From Tolypocladium sp. Sup5 PDA-1 (Eukaryota; Ascomycota; Sordariomycetes; Hypocreales; Ophiocordycipitaceae), in assembly GCA_000750105.3 (NCBI GenBank), contig JPHH03000029.1:310001-374000 (forward strand): a stretch of 64,000 bases of DNA. Reading direction: 5' to 3'. This document shows, one piece after another, positions 12,401-23,416 of this stretch (its first letter is position 1; every line of letters begins with the position of its first letter). Position numbers and translations under genes: made by a program. The notes under the pieces are model-generated. The model made no database searches and was not told where the DNA came from. It saw nothing but the letters and a program-made list of their open reading frames with translations.

Positions 12401-13291
12401 AGGGTTCTCCGTTCTGGCAGCCCGCTACGAGTAGGATAATAATCCGCAACTACCGCCTCAACAGCCTGGTGCTGTTCTGCCTGCTGCAGGCGCCGGGTCG
12501 CCACTGGGTATCGTCCCCGCCTGCGCACTAGCCGGAGAGCCAAAGGCAAACATACTGTAGTCGAGGTCGGCAATCCGTGGGTAGTCGGTTGAGTCGCACT
12601 CGTACGAGAAGGGAATCGGGCTGTTTGTCGTGGCTCCGCGTTTTCGAGGGTACGAGTACAGGAACGGTACGTACCTCGGTCCCTAGCCCGGAGGAGCCCA
12701 GAAGAGGGAGCGTGGAGGGTTCTTGTTTGGCCCGGGGCCACAGCACACCCACAGCAACCCCCCCTGTCACGCAGCGCACCACCCTGGCCCACCCTGGCGG
12801 GAGCGACGAGAACAGCCCAGTGGAGGTGCGGCGAGGCCAGTGGCAGCAGCCCAGGGCCCCAGAGTGAGTGAGCGATGCGTCCTAGCCTGCCCTGCCAGGT
12901 GAGCGAGCGTGGGTGAGTGGGTGACTGGATGGGGAGAGACAGAGCCACCACGGCGAGTGACGGGCAGGGAGGTACTTGGTACTTGCTGCTGCTGCCGGTA
13001 CCTCGCAAGGCCCGGCCGTGAGATGTGGATTTCATCTCGCTCTTGAATCTTCACTCACTCACTCCCTCACCTTCACCTCACCTCGCACTTCACGTCCCGC
13101 CCCCGTCTCGACGTGCTGCGGCTGCCACCTGTCCCCGGCACGGCACGCCTCGACGAAGCCATCTCGCTGCTCGATTTTTTTCGACGCCTGCACCCCGCGC
13201 GCCAGCCCTGCGTTGACGACGACGACGACGACGACGACGACGGCGGCCGTGACACTGCCGCCACCTGCGGCGCGCGCGCCTGGCAACAACC
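9416..13291. other. 3.9 kb without a recognisable gene
   Basis: Several open frames of up to about 230 codons exist on both strands (for example minus 9827-10432 and plus 10487-11176), but none shows a domain, a plausible intron pattern or codon use like the real genes, so none is annotated. Seen here are an alternating ATGCGC run (about 11690-11710), a TACTTCGTAC motif (12101-12110) and, just before the WD40 gene, a GAC trinucleotide run (13215-13242) in its presumed leader. The right end should hold the promoter of the LisH/WD40 gene. Confidence 0.5.
13215..13242. repeat. GAC trinucleotide microsatellite in the leader of the WD40 gene
   Basis: About nine GAC units in a row, 50-77 bases before the ATG at 13292. 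Probably in the 5' untranslated leader. Confidence 0.8.
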
Positions 13292-15766
13292 ATGGTGGTC
13301 AAGGAGTTCCTCGACTCGGATAGAGTCAACTTTCTCATCTGGAGGTGCGTCCCCTCACTGCACTCACTTCCCCGGCTGCTACGGGGCGTCGTCTTCGCCC
13401 TCGCGCCCTCGCCGGCCGTCTGCACTCGTTCCTGGGCTCTTTATCGGCACTTCATGGGCCGTTTTTTTGCTGACTATTCGCGGGCAGGTATTTGCTAGAA
13501 GGGAGTACGTGGCACCGATCCTTCACGACAGCGCGAGCACAGCACCCCGTCCGTGACAGCACAGCTAACCGGAACTTACTCACCTGCAGACTATCGCGAA
13601 ACCGCGGCCAAGTTCCAGAAGGAGTGGCACGTCAAGGAGCCGCACCGGGATCTCGAGTTCGCCCGCCATGTCAAGGGCCAAGCGCTCGTTTCCGTCGTCA
13701 ACCGCGGCCTTCTCTACTACGCCCTGGAGCGCGACTACGCGCTCAATCACCTGGTATGTCTACGTCTTTTCTCGCCCATGCCGCGCTCGATTTGCGACGG
13801 TGCTTGGAGCTCCCCTGCCCCTTTTGGTGCGGCCTGGGGATCCGCAGCCCACGGATCCGTGACTGACGATTTTCGGGTGTCGCGCAGCTGCCTCAGGATG
13901 CAGTCGCCGAGGCCGAGTCGACACAGGTCGGCATCTTCGGCCCGCTGAATGCACAGGCGCCGACCAAGATGGAGGAGGATGAGGACGACAACGCTGCAAC
14001 GACTGCGCCGGCGCCTGCTGCTGCGACCGCAGACGACGGCGACGCACTGAGGAGACGAGCCCTGCACCTGGAGCACCAGGTGCCGAATGGATCGCCGGCA
14101 AAGCGCCCGCGCCTGAGCAATGGCTACGACAACGGGGCCGATGCAGGAGCATCCGCCGCCGCCGCCGCCGCCGCCACCAACACCACCACCACCACTACCA
14201 CGTCGTCCACGACCACGGCCACGACGCCAATGGACGTCGATCACCAACACCAGCCGCATCCCCACGACAACAACCTCCAGCACCACGATAGCAGCAGCAA
14301 CCACGCCTACCCGTCTCCCCTGGAGGGCGAGCAGCTGCCGCCGCCCATCGCGCAGACGGACGGCCCTGAGCAGGGCACGCAGGTCGACAAGGTCGAGGAG
14401 CTGTCGCCCGACACCACCTTTATCCACCTCATGGATGAGGACCGCAAGCCACGCAGCAGCGGCCCCGAGACGACGCCCTCGCCCTCGCCAGCCTCAACAG
14501 CAGGCATTGAGAATGCACCCGTCCTGCTGCAGTGCGAGTGGAACCCCCGAGACCCATCCATCCTGGCGGCTGCTGGAACCGATGCGCTAGCCCGCGTTTG
14601 GACGGTTTCGCGTGCCACGGCGCCTGAGCCGGGCCACGATCACGTGTCTCCCCGCGCCCATACCTTGCTGGACCCCGACACGCCCAAGTCGACGACGGTG
14701 ACGGCCCTGTCATGGGCCTCCGACGGCACCGCCATTGCCGTTGCCACCGACTCGGGCTCCCAGGCCGCCGTCAGCGTGTGGTCGGCCGACGGCATCCACA
14801 TGCAGACCATGGAGGTGTCGGAGCCGCCCGTCATCAAGCTCAGCTGGAACCCCAGTAACTCGGCTCTGCTCGCCATCTCGCCCGAAAAGGGCGGCGCCCT
14901 CATCACCGTCTACTCGTCGCCCTCTGGCTCCGCCTATACCTATAACCTGCACGGCCTCGACATTGCTGCCACGCCGTTGGACGCTGCGTGGACAAACGAC
15001 GCCGAATTCTTGCTCTGTGGAGGCGACCTCCTGCTGTGTCTCCGCTGCGCCGAGTCGTCGATAGTCCAAATACGAAAGTTTGAGACCAACGAGGACGACA
15101 GCTTCACCCAAGTTCTCTTTGACTGGCGGTCCAAGCTGGCTGCGACGTCCAGTGACAAGGGCACTCTGGATGTGAGACACTACAGATCCGTATTGCCCGC
15201 CGCAACGGGATAACGCGTGCTGACACTGCTTTCTCTGTAGCTATGGGACGAGTCTGGCCAGCGACGATCCATCTCGGCTCACCAAGGTGCCATCACGACC
15301 ATGGCCTGGCAGCCGTTGCCGCCCGCGCAGCCGAACGCTGACGACGAGCGACTCATTGCGACTGGCGGCGATGACTGCGCCATCTTGATCTGGAACGCCC
15401 GGAAGCCCGACCGCAAGGCGAAATGTTTCTTGACGATGGATTCGCCAATTGTTCGACTTGCTTTTACCCCCGACGGAGCCTTTATTGCCGGCGCCACGTC
15501 TCGTCAGGTGTTCATCTGGAAAGTGGACAACCACGCGATGCCCAGGGCGAGCTGGAATCGGCCTCCACATCCGGGATGGCTGAGCCCCAAAGGCTCTACG
15601 GATACAGACGAAGAAGACGAGCATTGCTTGTGCTGGGACGTGAGTGGGCAGAAGCTGGCATATGGATCAAACAGCAGAGTGAGTCCGCGCCTATCATGGT
15701 TGGTTCAAAGACAACCCGGTTAACATTGTGCCTGCGAAGCTTGCCGTTATAAACTTCAGCCGGTAG
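13292..15766 (+). CDS. LisH and WD40 repeat protein, TBL1/Sif2-like (Set3/SMRT-type HDAC complex subunit)
   Basis: Six exons: 13292-13344, 13488-13504, 13590-13753, 13888-15171, 15241-15678 and 15740-15766; 660 aa, frame closed. The N-terminus (VNFLIWRYLLEGNYRETAA) is a LisH motif as in yeast Sif2 and animal TBL1, which use it to tetramerise in histone deacetylase corepressor complexes. A low-complexity linker follows (poly-Ala, poly-Thr, His/Gln-rich, about residues 100-220) with a basic KRPRLSN patch that could be a nuclear signal. WD40 units then begin near residue 250 (LLQCEWNPRDPSILAAAGTD; ALSWASDGTAIAVATDSG; IKLSWNPSNSALLAISPEKG) and continue through DDCAILIWN and VFIWKVD to the end at LAVINFSR. 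Exon 2 is a 17-base micro-exon, needed to complete the LisH helix. The exact ortholog (Sif2 versus another TBL1-like protein) is inferred. Confidence 0.85.
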
Positions 15767-16863
15767 CCCGAAGCCGATGTGTCGGAGTACAATACTTACA
15801 CGAGATGGGAAGGCCTATCTAGGGATGCGCCCAGGTGTGCTTTTTGCGCCATGCTGGGCATACTGACTTGTACGATGAATACCACGGCACCGATCATGAT
15901 CTTGGCACGCCATGTGCGGATCACGGCCAGGTACGGAAGGACCTTTCTTGGAGGGCGGATAATATCTATTGCGCTTCTCGGCAGCCAGCCACCTTGCGGT
16001 AATGCTATCCGGCGGCATGGTCCCTCACACTTTCTTTTGTATACCAACTGTTGGCCACGAACCACGGGGGGGGGGCTTGGGCTAGGGGTGGTGAAAATCA
16101 GGCTACGCGCGACTTTTGCTGACGAACTGATGCGGATAGAGGACGTACGGAGTACAAGTGTTTGCTTTTCAATGCAGGGCGGATCGGGGGTGGAGTAGCA
16201 TGCAAACCAAGGCTGGCATTTGGGAGGACGCTGTGTGCATATTTGTCGTCTGTTTTTGCTTTCGGCACTGGGAAACATGGACGGCGTCGAGTAGTAGTGT
16301 ACAAGTATATACCAGAGCTGCGCAAGTCACGCCGAAACGGAGTCTCTGTCACTGAAAACTGCACTGTGTAGAATCCGCTCTCGATTCTTTTTTGCTTGTA
16401 TCCGTATGTGGTGAGGTGATGTGAGGTGATGAGAAGCGAAGAGTTCAGTTTGGCGGCGGCATGTCTCAGCGCCACCCCGCGACCCCTCACCTCTATTAAT
16501 CATGGCGGTGTTTGTTGCCTCTTGTCGCAACCTCACATCATCACATCGCTGATTCTACTCTTATTCTCTTGAAGCACCAACTGCCGTATTGAAGCGGCAG
16601 TTTGTGTACGGCCTTGGGCTACAGAAACATATTTCTGGGCGAAGAGAAACCGCCAAAAGGAAGGACCTGGTCAGCCACACGCAGGCCAAGCTCTCACCAT
16701 CCACCGTCCCTCAAAGGCGCTTCAACTCTGTCACCACATCGACGGCCATCACTTGGCGTCCAGCAAACAACTCATACCTACTCGTACATACACGGCGCAC
16801 ACCTCACTCCCTCATACAACCAAGCCCTCAACGACTGCAAGGGCGCACACACAAGGACCAGCC
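15767..16863. other. Intergenic between the WD40 gene and the small acidic protein gene
   Basis: 1.1 kb with no supported gene. Contains a TACGGAGTAC motif (16146-16155), a GTGAGGTGAT direct repeat (about 16410-16430) and, near 16700-16860, a C-rich CAAC/CACA-rich leader typical of fungal promoters just before the next ATG. Confidence 0.5.
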
Positions 16864-17622
16864 ATGTCCTCTTCCTCCTCCACACCCGCCCGCAAACCGT
16901 CATCCTCGTCCGCGGCGGCGGCGCAAAAGCAGCAGCAGCAGCAGCGCCGCCGCTACGCCGACGAGGACGACGAGGACGAGTTCACGCCCGAGATGCGTGG
17001 CCGCCAGGCGCGCGGCAAGGACCCCTACAAGGACGACGGGAGCGACTTTGACGACGAGGACGAGGACGACGAGGAGGTGGGCAGCGACGGGGTGGTGCGG
17101 CGGCGCATGAGGGTTGGGCAGGGGTGAGTTTTCCCGTTTTCTCGTGCACGCAGCTCTTCCTTTCGTCCTCGGGGCAAAGCAAGGGCTGTGTGATGGAAGG
17201 GGACGAAGGAACGGGAGAATGCAGCGCTGACGGCGACAAGCCTCAAAACGGAGCCCTTTGAGGACCGTGAGCGGAGGGGCTTTGCGCTCTCGGTGCTCGA
17301 TAACCCGGAGCAGCTCATGATGTACGCCCAGAGCACCAGCGACGTACGTTTCCCTTTCCTCTCCTCCCCTCCCCCGTCCAAACTATAGAAGCTCGTTGCA
17401 GCAAACGCCGAAGAGACGATGCTGACGCGGCACGCGCAGAGCATCCCCAGCCAACGCCGCCGCTTCAGCGCCATGCTCGCCGGCTTCGAGCCCCTGCCCT
17501 CGTCCACCACCGGCGCCGAGAGCAGCGGCGGCAGCAGCAGCAAGAAGCCGCCCGGCGCGCGCCGCGGCAAGGCGAAGAGGCCGCCGGGGAGGCAGGAGGC
17601 GAGGGGGGAGTGGATGGGCTGA
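16864..17622 (+). CDS. Small acidic protein of unknown function
   Basis: Model with three exons: 16864-17123, 17241-17343, 17416-17622, giving 189 aa in a closed frame. I do not recognise the family. Residues 1-30 are Ser/Ala/Gln rich with a glutamine run, then comes RRRYADEDDEDEF followed by a strongly acidic block (DFDDEDEDDEEVG), then a more ordered segment, GFALSVLDNPEQLMMYAQ, leading to IPSQRRRFSAMLAGF, and a basic Gly/Lys/Arg tail. The ordered middle segment is what would be conserved if this is a real family; the flanks look disordered and suggest a nuclear, chromatin- or RNA-associated role, which is only a guess. The acceptor of exon 3 is uncertain: 17416 and 17440 both keep the frame and differ by eight residues. 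Confidence 0.6.
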
Positions 17623-18226
17623 GAGGCCGAGCCTGTGGATCACGAGATGCTGCCTGGTGGCGAGGGCGACGGAGGACGTGCGGATTGTACGGGGGTTATG
17701 GCCAAGGGACAGCCATGCTACGAAGTAATGAACCTTCATCTTCTTTCGGTCCATCTGCAGGAGAGATGATAAGCCACGGGGCCGTCTCAATGCTGACCCA
17801 CGTGTTGCGCCCCCAGATAACACTGCGAGGGGTATTCTTGGACAGTGACACAGCAATGTCTGTTGCTGGAAAGGAAACCAGCGTAATTCGAGCATACTTT
17901 TCACGTACGAGGCGGGCAATGCTGAACATGGTTGCGGCACATAAGCTTGACTTGTAAGCAAACCCTACCAATGTGTACGTCTGTACAAGTATTCGTCTAC
18001 TTCGTCCATCCCAACATGGCCGGACAGCCGTATACAAAAAAAAGACTTCCTTCGTTCAAACCTGTATCCCATGCCGTTCCCACGGGCAATAGCCCCAGGG
18101 AAAGTATCCTGAAAAACGCCCATATCATGCCATGTTGCCTGGGACAAACGATCCAAAAGACATCCAAAAACCCACCAAATCCAAACAAAAACAAAGCCCT
18201 CCCCCGGATGAGCTCGCACGCACGCA
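17623..18226. other. Convergent intergenic region
   Basis: About 600 bases between two gene 3' ends (small acidic protein gene on plus, metalloprotease gene on minus). Presumably holds both 3' untranslated regions; nothing else supported. Confidence 0.5.
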
Positions 18227-20741
18227 CTATGCATATCTCATGCTCCGTTGGCGGGTCATCCACCGGCCCGACTCATCCGGCCCTGGTGGTGGCGGATACG
18301 GCTGGTTGTAATGCTCCGGCGGCGGCGGCGGCGGCGGCGGCGGCTGATTGCTGACGATGGCCCCGGACGACTCGGTCCATTGCCGCTGCTGGTTCCACTG
18401 GCCCTGCTCTCTGTTCTGCTGCCCGTTGTACGACGACGGCCAGCTGTTCATCTCGGGGCCCTTGGGCAACTTGCGGCGGCGCATGCGCCTACGTATGCTG
18501 CTGACGATGCAGCTGATGATGGCGATGAGGATGAGGCCGCCGACGACGGACACCACGGGGATGAAGATGGACTTGTGATCCTGGATCCACTGCCCAATCT
18601 CCTTGAGCGTCGACGTGCCATCGCACGAGCCGTTGGAGCACTTGCCGCCGGCGCCGCAGCTGGTCCCGTCGAGGAAGTTCTGGTTGTACGTGATGCACTG
18701 GCCCGGCGACATCTCGGGCGACTGGCAGGCCAGCAGGCAGCCGCTGTCCGGGCAGGCCTTGGTGTTGTTGGCGCCCGTGAGGCTGTTGGCCATGCTCTTG
18801 CACTGCAGGTCGCGCGACGTGCACTGACCCGAGGCGCAACTGAGGCTGTCGCCGCACGAGTCGCCGTCACTCTTGTGCTTGTCGTCCGGGCAGCTGGCGG
18901 TGTCGCCGGGACAGACCTCCTGGATGTCGCACAGGCCGGTGCTGGCGCGGCAGACGGTCCCGTTGGAGGCAAACTTGCACTCGCCGGTGCAGCAGTCCTC
19001 GTTGCTGGCGTCACACACGGCGCCGTTGACGAACTTGCACGTCTTGGGGTCGCAGCACTTGTTGCCCTTGCACCCCGTCTCGCCGCCGCAGTCGCAGTCC
19101 TCGCCGTTCTCCACGATGCCATTGCCGCACTGGCTGCCCGTGATGGTCTGCACGTTCTTGTTGTCGGTGAGGCACGAGCCCTTGACCATGTTGGACTTGA
19201 GCCCCGAGCAGATGTTGCCGATGCTGCACGCGGAGAACTGGGTGATGCCTCTCCCGGTCGACGGGTTCATGATGAACTTGCCCCCCGCATCGCATGAGCT
19301 CCTGCTCAGCGGACAGCACGCTTGCTTTGCCGGGTTGACGGGGCACGTCCCTCCGGTGCAGTCGTGGACGGCCCCAAAGGTGTGGCCGGTCTCGTGGGCG
19401 AAGATCTGCCACTCCGTGTCCGTCCTGACCACAACATTCGTGGCCGCGACAGTCTCGTTATTGCCGTTGGTGCCAGGGTTGTCGCCGGACCCTGAGCGGC
19501 ACAGCTGCCCTCGCCAGGCCAGGCCGACGGCAGACTCGGTGGCGCATCGCGTCAGGAGGGACCAGTAGGCGTTGTTGTCCTGGAACCGGCCACGCCACTT
19601 GGAGAAGGTGTTGAGCCGATCGTTGATGGTCGTCTGCGCGCTGCACCCGACGTTCCACGGCGCCGACGCCGACGCCGTCCCGGGACAAGCCTTGTCGCTG
19701 ACGGTGAGGTTTTGGATGCCCAGGGAGACCTTGAAGGTGCTCTCGTACACCTCGGACGCCTTGTTGACCATGCCTATGACGTTTTTCCTAAGGTCATCCT
19801 TGGAGTTGAAGCCTTCCCAGTATGTGCAGTCCGTCGCAATGCCGACCAAGGCAACCTTCCTTGTGCTAGGACATCCGTCGACGGACCCGATCGAGTTGAT
19901 GAGGTTCATGCCGGCGCCGCCGCCGCCGCCATCGTCGATGGATTGGCGGCCAAAGAGGGAGCGGAACTCGATTGCCCGCAGCATGTTGGGGCTTTGCGAC
20001 TCCTGTCGGAATCGGCTGTTGAAGTCTAGAGCGTCGGCGTTGCACAGCGACCCGTCGGCGATGTTGCGGCGCTTCAGCTCGGCAGGGTCATCGGAGAAGT
20101 CGACGACATCGGAGTCGCGCCACACCACCATCAGTTCCTCGGCATCCTGTGAGCTGTCAACCACGGGGTCCTCAACGCCCCTCAACTTCTGATACTGGTC
20201 GCCCGTCTGAATGTGGTGGTTGTCGCCGTCGATGCGGAATGCGCCGTCAAAGATTGGTCGCTCCCCATCACGATGAACCGTTATCCGGGCCCATCCGGCC
20301 TTGGACCAGCCGCCGTGTCCAAGGCGCTCGATGAAGGCATCGCCCCTGTACACCTTATGCTCCGTCCGGGCCACCTTTTCCACCTCGCGCACCGTTCCGT
20401 CCTCGGCGAGATACGTGATGGCGAAGTCGTCGTGGATAAGATCGTGGTTCGGGTTCAGCGCTAGCCGGATCCTTTGCCTGCCATTGTGTAGGATGAATGT
20501 GAGGTCAAACTTGGAATGCGAATGCACCCGATGAGAGGGCGTCTTGATGACGGGGTCGTCAATTAGCGACACATAGCTGACGGGGTTTCGTTTCGTCGAG
20601 TAAGCTGGGCAGACAGGCGCGCGTCAGCCGGAACATGCACAGCAGCAAGACGGAGTCCAAGAATGAGGGCATACCCAGTGACGACTGAGCCAACAGCGCG
20701 GCGCTGGCAACGGCGGACACGATGGACCGCAGCGTAACCAT
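18227..20741 (-). CDS. ADAM-type zinc metalloprotease-disintegrin, type I membrane protein
   Basis: Two exons, 20741-20675 and 20604-18227, 70 bp intron, 814 aa. Order of parts: a hydrophobic N-terminal signal peptide (about residues 1-25), a prodomain, the reprolysin catalytic domain with the zinc motif HETGHTFGAVHD near residue 426, a Cys-rich disintegrin domain from about 513 (CGNGIVENGEDCDCGG and following Cys pairs), a further Cys-rich part, a transmembrane segment around 700-725 (IPVVSVVGGLILIAIISCIV), a basic stop-transfer cluster and a proline-rich cytosolic tail containing nine consecutive prolines coded by a GGC/CCG run. Fungal ADAMs of this layout are known but their substrates are mostly unknown; shedding of surface proteins is the family role. 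An in-frame ATG seven codons upstream (20762) is an alternative start. A TATAAATA string at about 20898-20905 lies 155 bases upstream. Confidence 0.93.
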
Positions 20742-23208
20742 CGTCACACTATCAACAAGCAAGGTCCCGGAGGATGGGAGCGCGGCGCACGGGGCTTTAC
20801 TGCATCCAGGCTGTCGTAGTATCTATTGCCGCCGTTGTTTGCGGGTAGCAGGGGTATCTATCGTCGCTGCAATGTATCGCGGGAGAGGCTCGGTCGCTAT
20901 AAATAGAAGAATCGGTCGTTCCGTCCGTCGGCTGGTCGTCGGTCGGGAGGATCGGAGGCGCGGCAATGGAAAAGACAGAGAGTGAATTGTCGCAAGAGGT
21001 GCGTTGTGGGATTCGAGCGAGCGAACGTTGGTGACAACGGCGGTGGTAGGAAGAGGGAGCAACCGGGAGGGATCAGGAGAGGGAAAACTGAGAGACAGAC
21101 AATGAAATGGTTGGTTGCTGAGCGAGCAGAGACACACACCGTCACACCAAGAGCGAGAGAGAGAGGCGCCGGTGCTTGTCAGCGGCAGACGCAGGAGGGA
21201 GCGCCCAGCATGGCGGAGGGCAGAGGGAGGCTTGGCTCGGTGGCCACGCGGTCTCAGAGTCCACCGCGGCCTCTGTTTCGCTGCCCAGCAGGAGGCAGCC
21301 CCGCCGACTCCGCCGAGGCCAACCGCTGGAGTTCACTGCCCGTGGCTACCTTACGGTACGAAGTATTAATCCGTAGCGCCTGCAAGAAGGCCGCCGGGCC
21401 TGGGCAGCCCGCCAGCCCCCTCGTTGGCGGGGCCCGGGGCGCGCTGTGACTGGATCCTCGGGGAACCGAGCCGCTGACGGATGAACGGGGGGCCCGTTGG
21501 GTGGCAGCAAGGGCAGCTAGCAGCCCAGTTGCTTATCGCTGGGGCATGCGCCAGTAGCCTGTGGCTCAGGGGGCTGTGCATCCCTACGATGCATCCATCA
21601 GGAAGAATACTCCGTACCTTAGACATCGCGCCTTGACGAGCCATCGCGACGGTCATCAGCAAACCCATTTGCTTGGAAATTGCCGCAAAAACAAGATCAA
21701 CCAAGACTGCTCACGAGAGCGCCGCCTCTCAAGTGGCTACCATGCGCGCGACGCCGCCAACTCGCATCTGTCGTGACACCATCCTCCGTCCACCACCTCG
21801 TCAGCCAACCAACGAACCGTGTAACGTTAAGAAATCGGTCACCTCAACCACTCAAACCCTCAGCAGATCCCCTCCTCGGGGCCTCAAACGCCTCGGGTTT
21901 GACTCGCTCCGTCTCCGCGGCCCCCATCCTCGCATGCGAGTACGAGTACTCGTACGAAGTACATCCAGCGTCTCACACCAACCGCATTGCGCCAAGTACC
22001 TGCAGGATCTGATCTACTCGTATCCGTGGACGGCGCGGTTCCAGGAGTATTTCCCGTCCTCCTCCCTCCCCTCCCCGTTGGTTGGCAGATCCTTCACGTC
22101 AACATATAAGCTTCATGGCGGTCTGTAGATGAACACCACCATCGCTTGCTTACCTTACCTAGTTACCTTGCAATAAGACGCGTCCGGTAGCATGTGTACG
22201 AACCGAGGAACTATTACTTTACGGATACAAGCGTCCGAAATCAGAGTCAAGAAATTGCCTCCTCTTCCTTCTCTTGGCCCTTTCGTAATATCGCCCAGCC
22301 CAATTCGACCCGCCAGCATTGGCTAACGGGGCTGGGCCAGCCTTGGCCATCGTCTCAACCCAGTTACACAATGGTTCGCAACCCCCCAACTCACACAAAG
22401 CCAAGCCAAACCAGCGCAGAGTCAGCCCGCAACTATCGTGGTTCCATAATGCTCACTCAGTCGATGGGTGCTCCGATGGGGGCCCAACAACTTCGCCCGC
22501 CTCAAGGCCCTCACGCGCATTGGCTAACCACCCATCACGATGACGACTACAAAACGCCGCTGGCGCTCTCTCCTCCCTCTTGGCGATCATCGTGGATTGC
22601 CTCACGCCTTGTTTCCGTGTCAGGCCCTGCACAAGCCCGAGGTCCATGCCCACCAAGTGGCGATGGCTGTGCCCTGCCGGCTCTGGCGGGAAGAGCATAT
22701 CGTCCAGTGACATCTATCCATTACGTCGCCACGAAGACAAGTGCCGGTGTGTATTCTGGAACAAACTCAAAAAGAATAAGCTTACGCCTTAACCTCGACG
22801 GGGGCCTCGGCATCGTGACGCGTTCTCGGAATCCGGGATCCATGTTTACCTGGCTCATCCGTCACGCCGTCCTCGAGCACCCGCACCCCTTGTCCGACAC
22901 TCACGTCCGTCAGTGCCGTCACTGATGATAGCTAAGCCAGGCTTGACCCCGGCGTAGATCTGAAACGTACGGAGTAGACGTAAACTATTTTTGTTCCCCA
23001 ATAGTACCAAATTGCTATAAACAAAATGAGGCACATACATCTCATCGTTACGGATTAGACATGCGGCCATCCATAGATCCTTGCATCTGCCCTGGCCAAG
23101 TATGGCCCAACACCCCCAGCCCTTACATTGACTTCGTCAACTCGTCGTGTCCCCAACAGTGGTATCAACTAGTCAATAACATAGATTAACCCGCCGGCAG
23201 CGTCGCGC
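20742..23208. other. 2.5 kb intergenic between the ADAM gene and acetyl-CoA synthetase
   Basis: No supported gene. The left end should contain the ADAM promoter, including a TATAAATA string at about 20898-20905. Motifs of the TACGAAGTA/TACGGAGTA type occur at 21357, 21953 and 22968. Open frames such as plus 22194-22925 lack domains and splice logic. The right end is the 3' flank of the acetyl-CoA synthetase gene. Confidence 0.5.
20898..20905 (-). promoter_or_regulatory. Possible TATA element of the ADAM gene
   Basis: TATAAATA on the plus strand (TATTTATA read on the minus strand) about 155 bases upstream of the metalloprotease ATG, in an otherwise GC-rich region. Assignment to this promoter is by position only. 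Confidence 0.35.
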
Positions 23209-23384
23209 TTATTTCCCCTTTGACTCGTGGACAGTCTGGATGATCTTCTTGACGATGGTCGGGTCTGACAGCTGTACAAATTGTCAGTTGAACGTTCCGA
23301 GTCACAGCCACAATTGATAAAAAACTTACAGTCGTTATGTCACCCAGCTGATCCTCCTCACCCGCCAAGATCTTTCTCAGAATA

Positions 23385-23416
<32 letters not shown>

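Noticed and set aside
18248..19297. 349-codon open frame on the plus strand
   Set aside because: Antisense to the ADAM gene; Ala/Arg-rich shadow frame.
22194..22925. 243-codon plus-strand frame
   Set aside because: No protein-like pattern and no supporting splice sites or promoter features.
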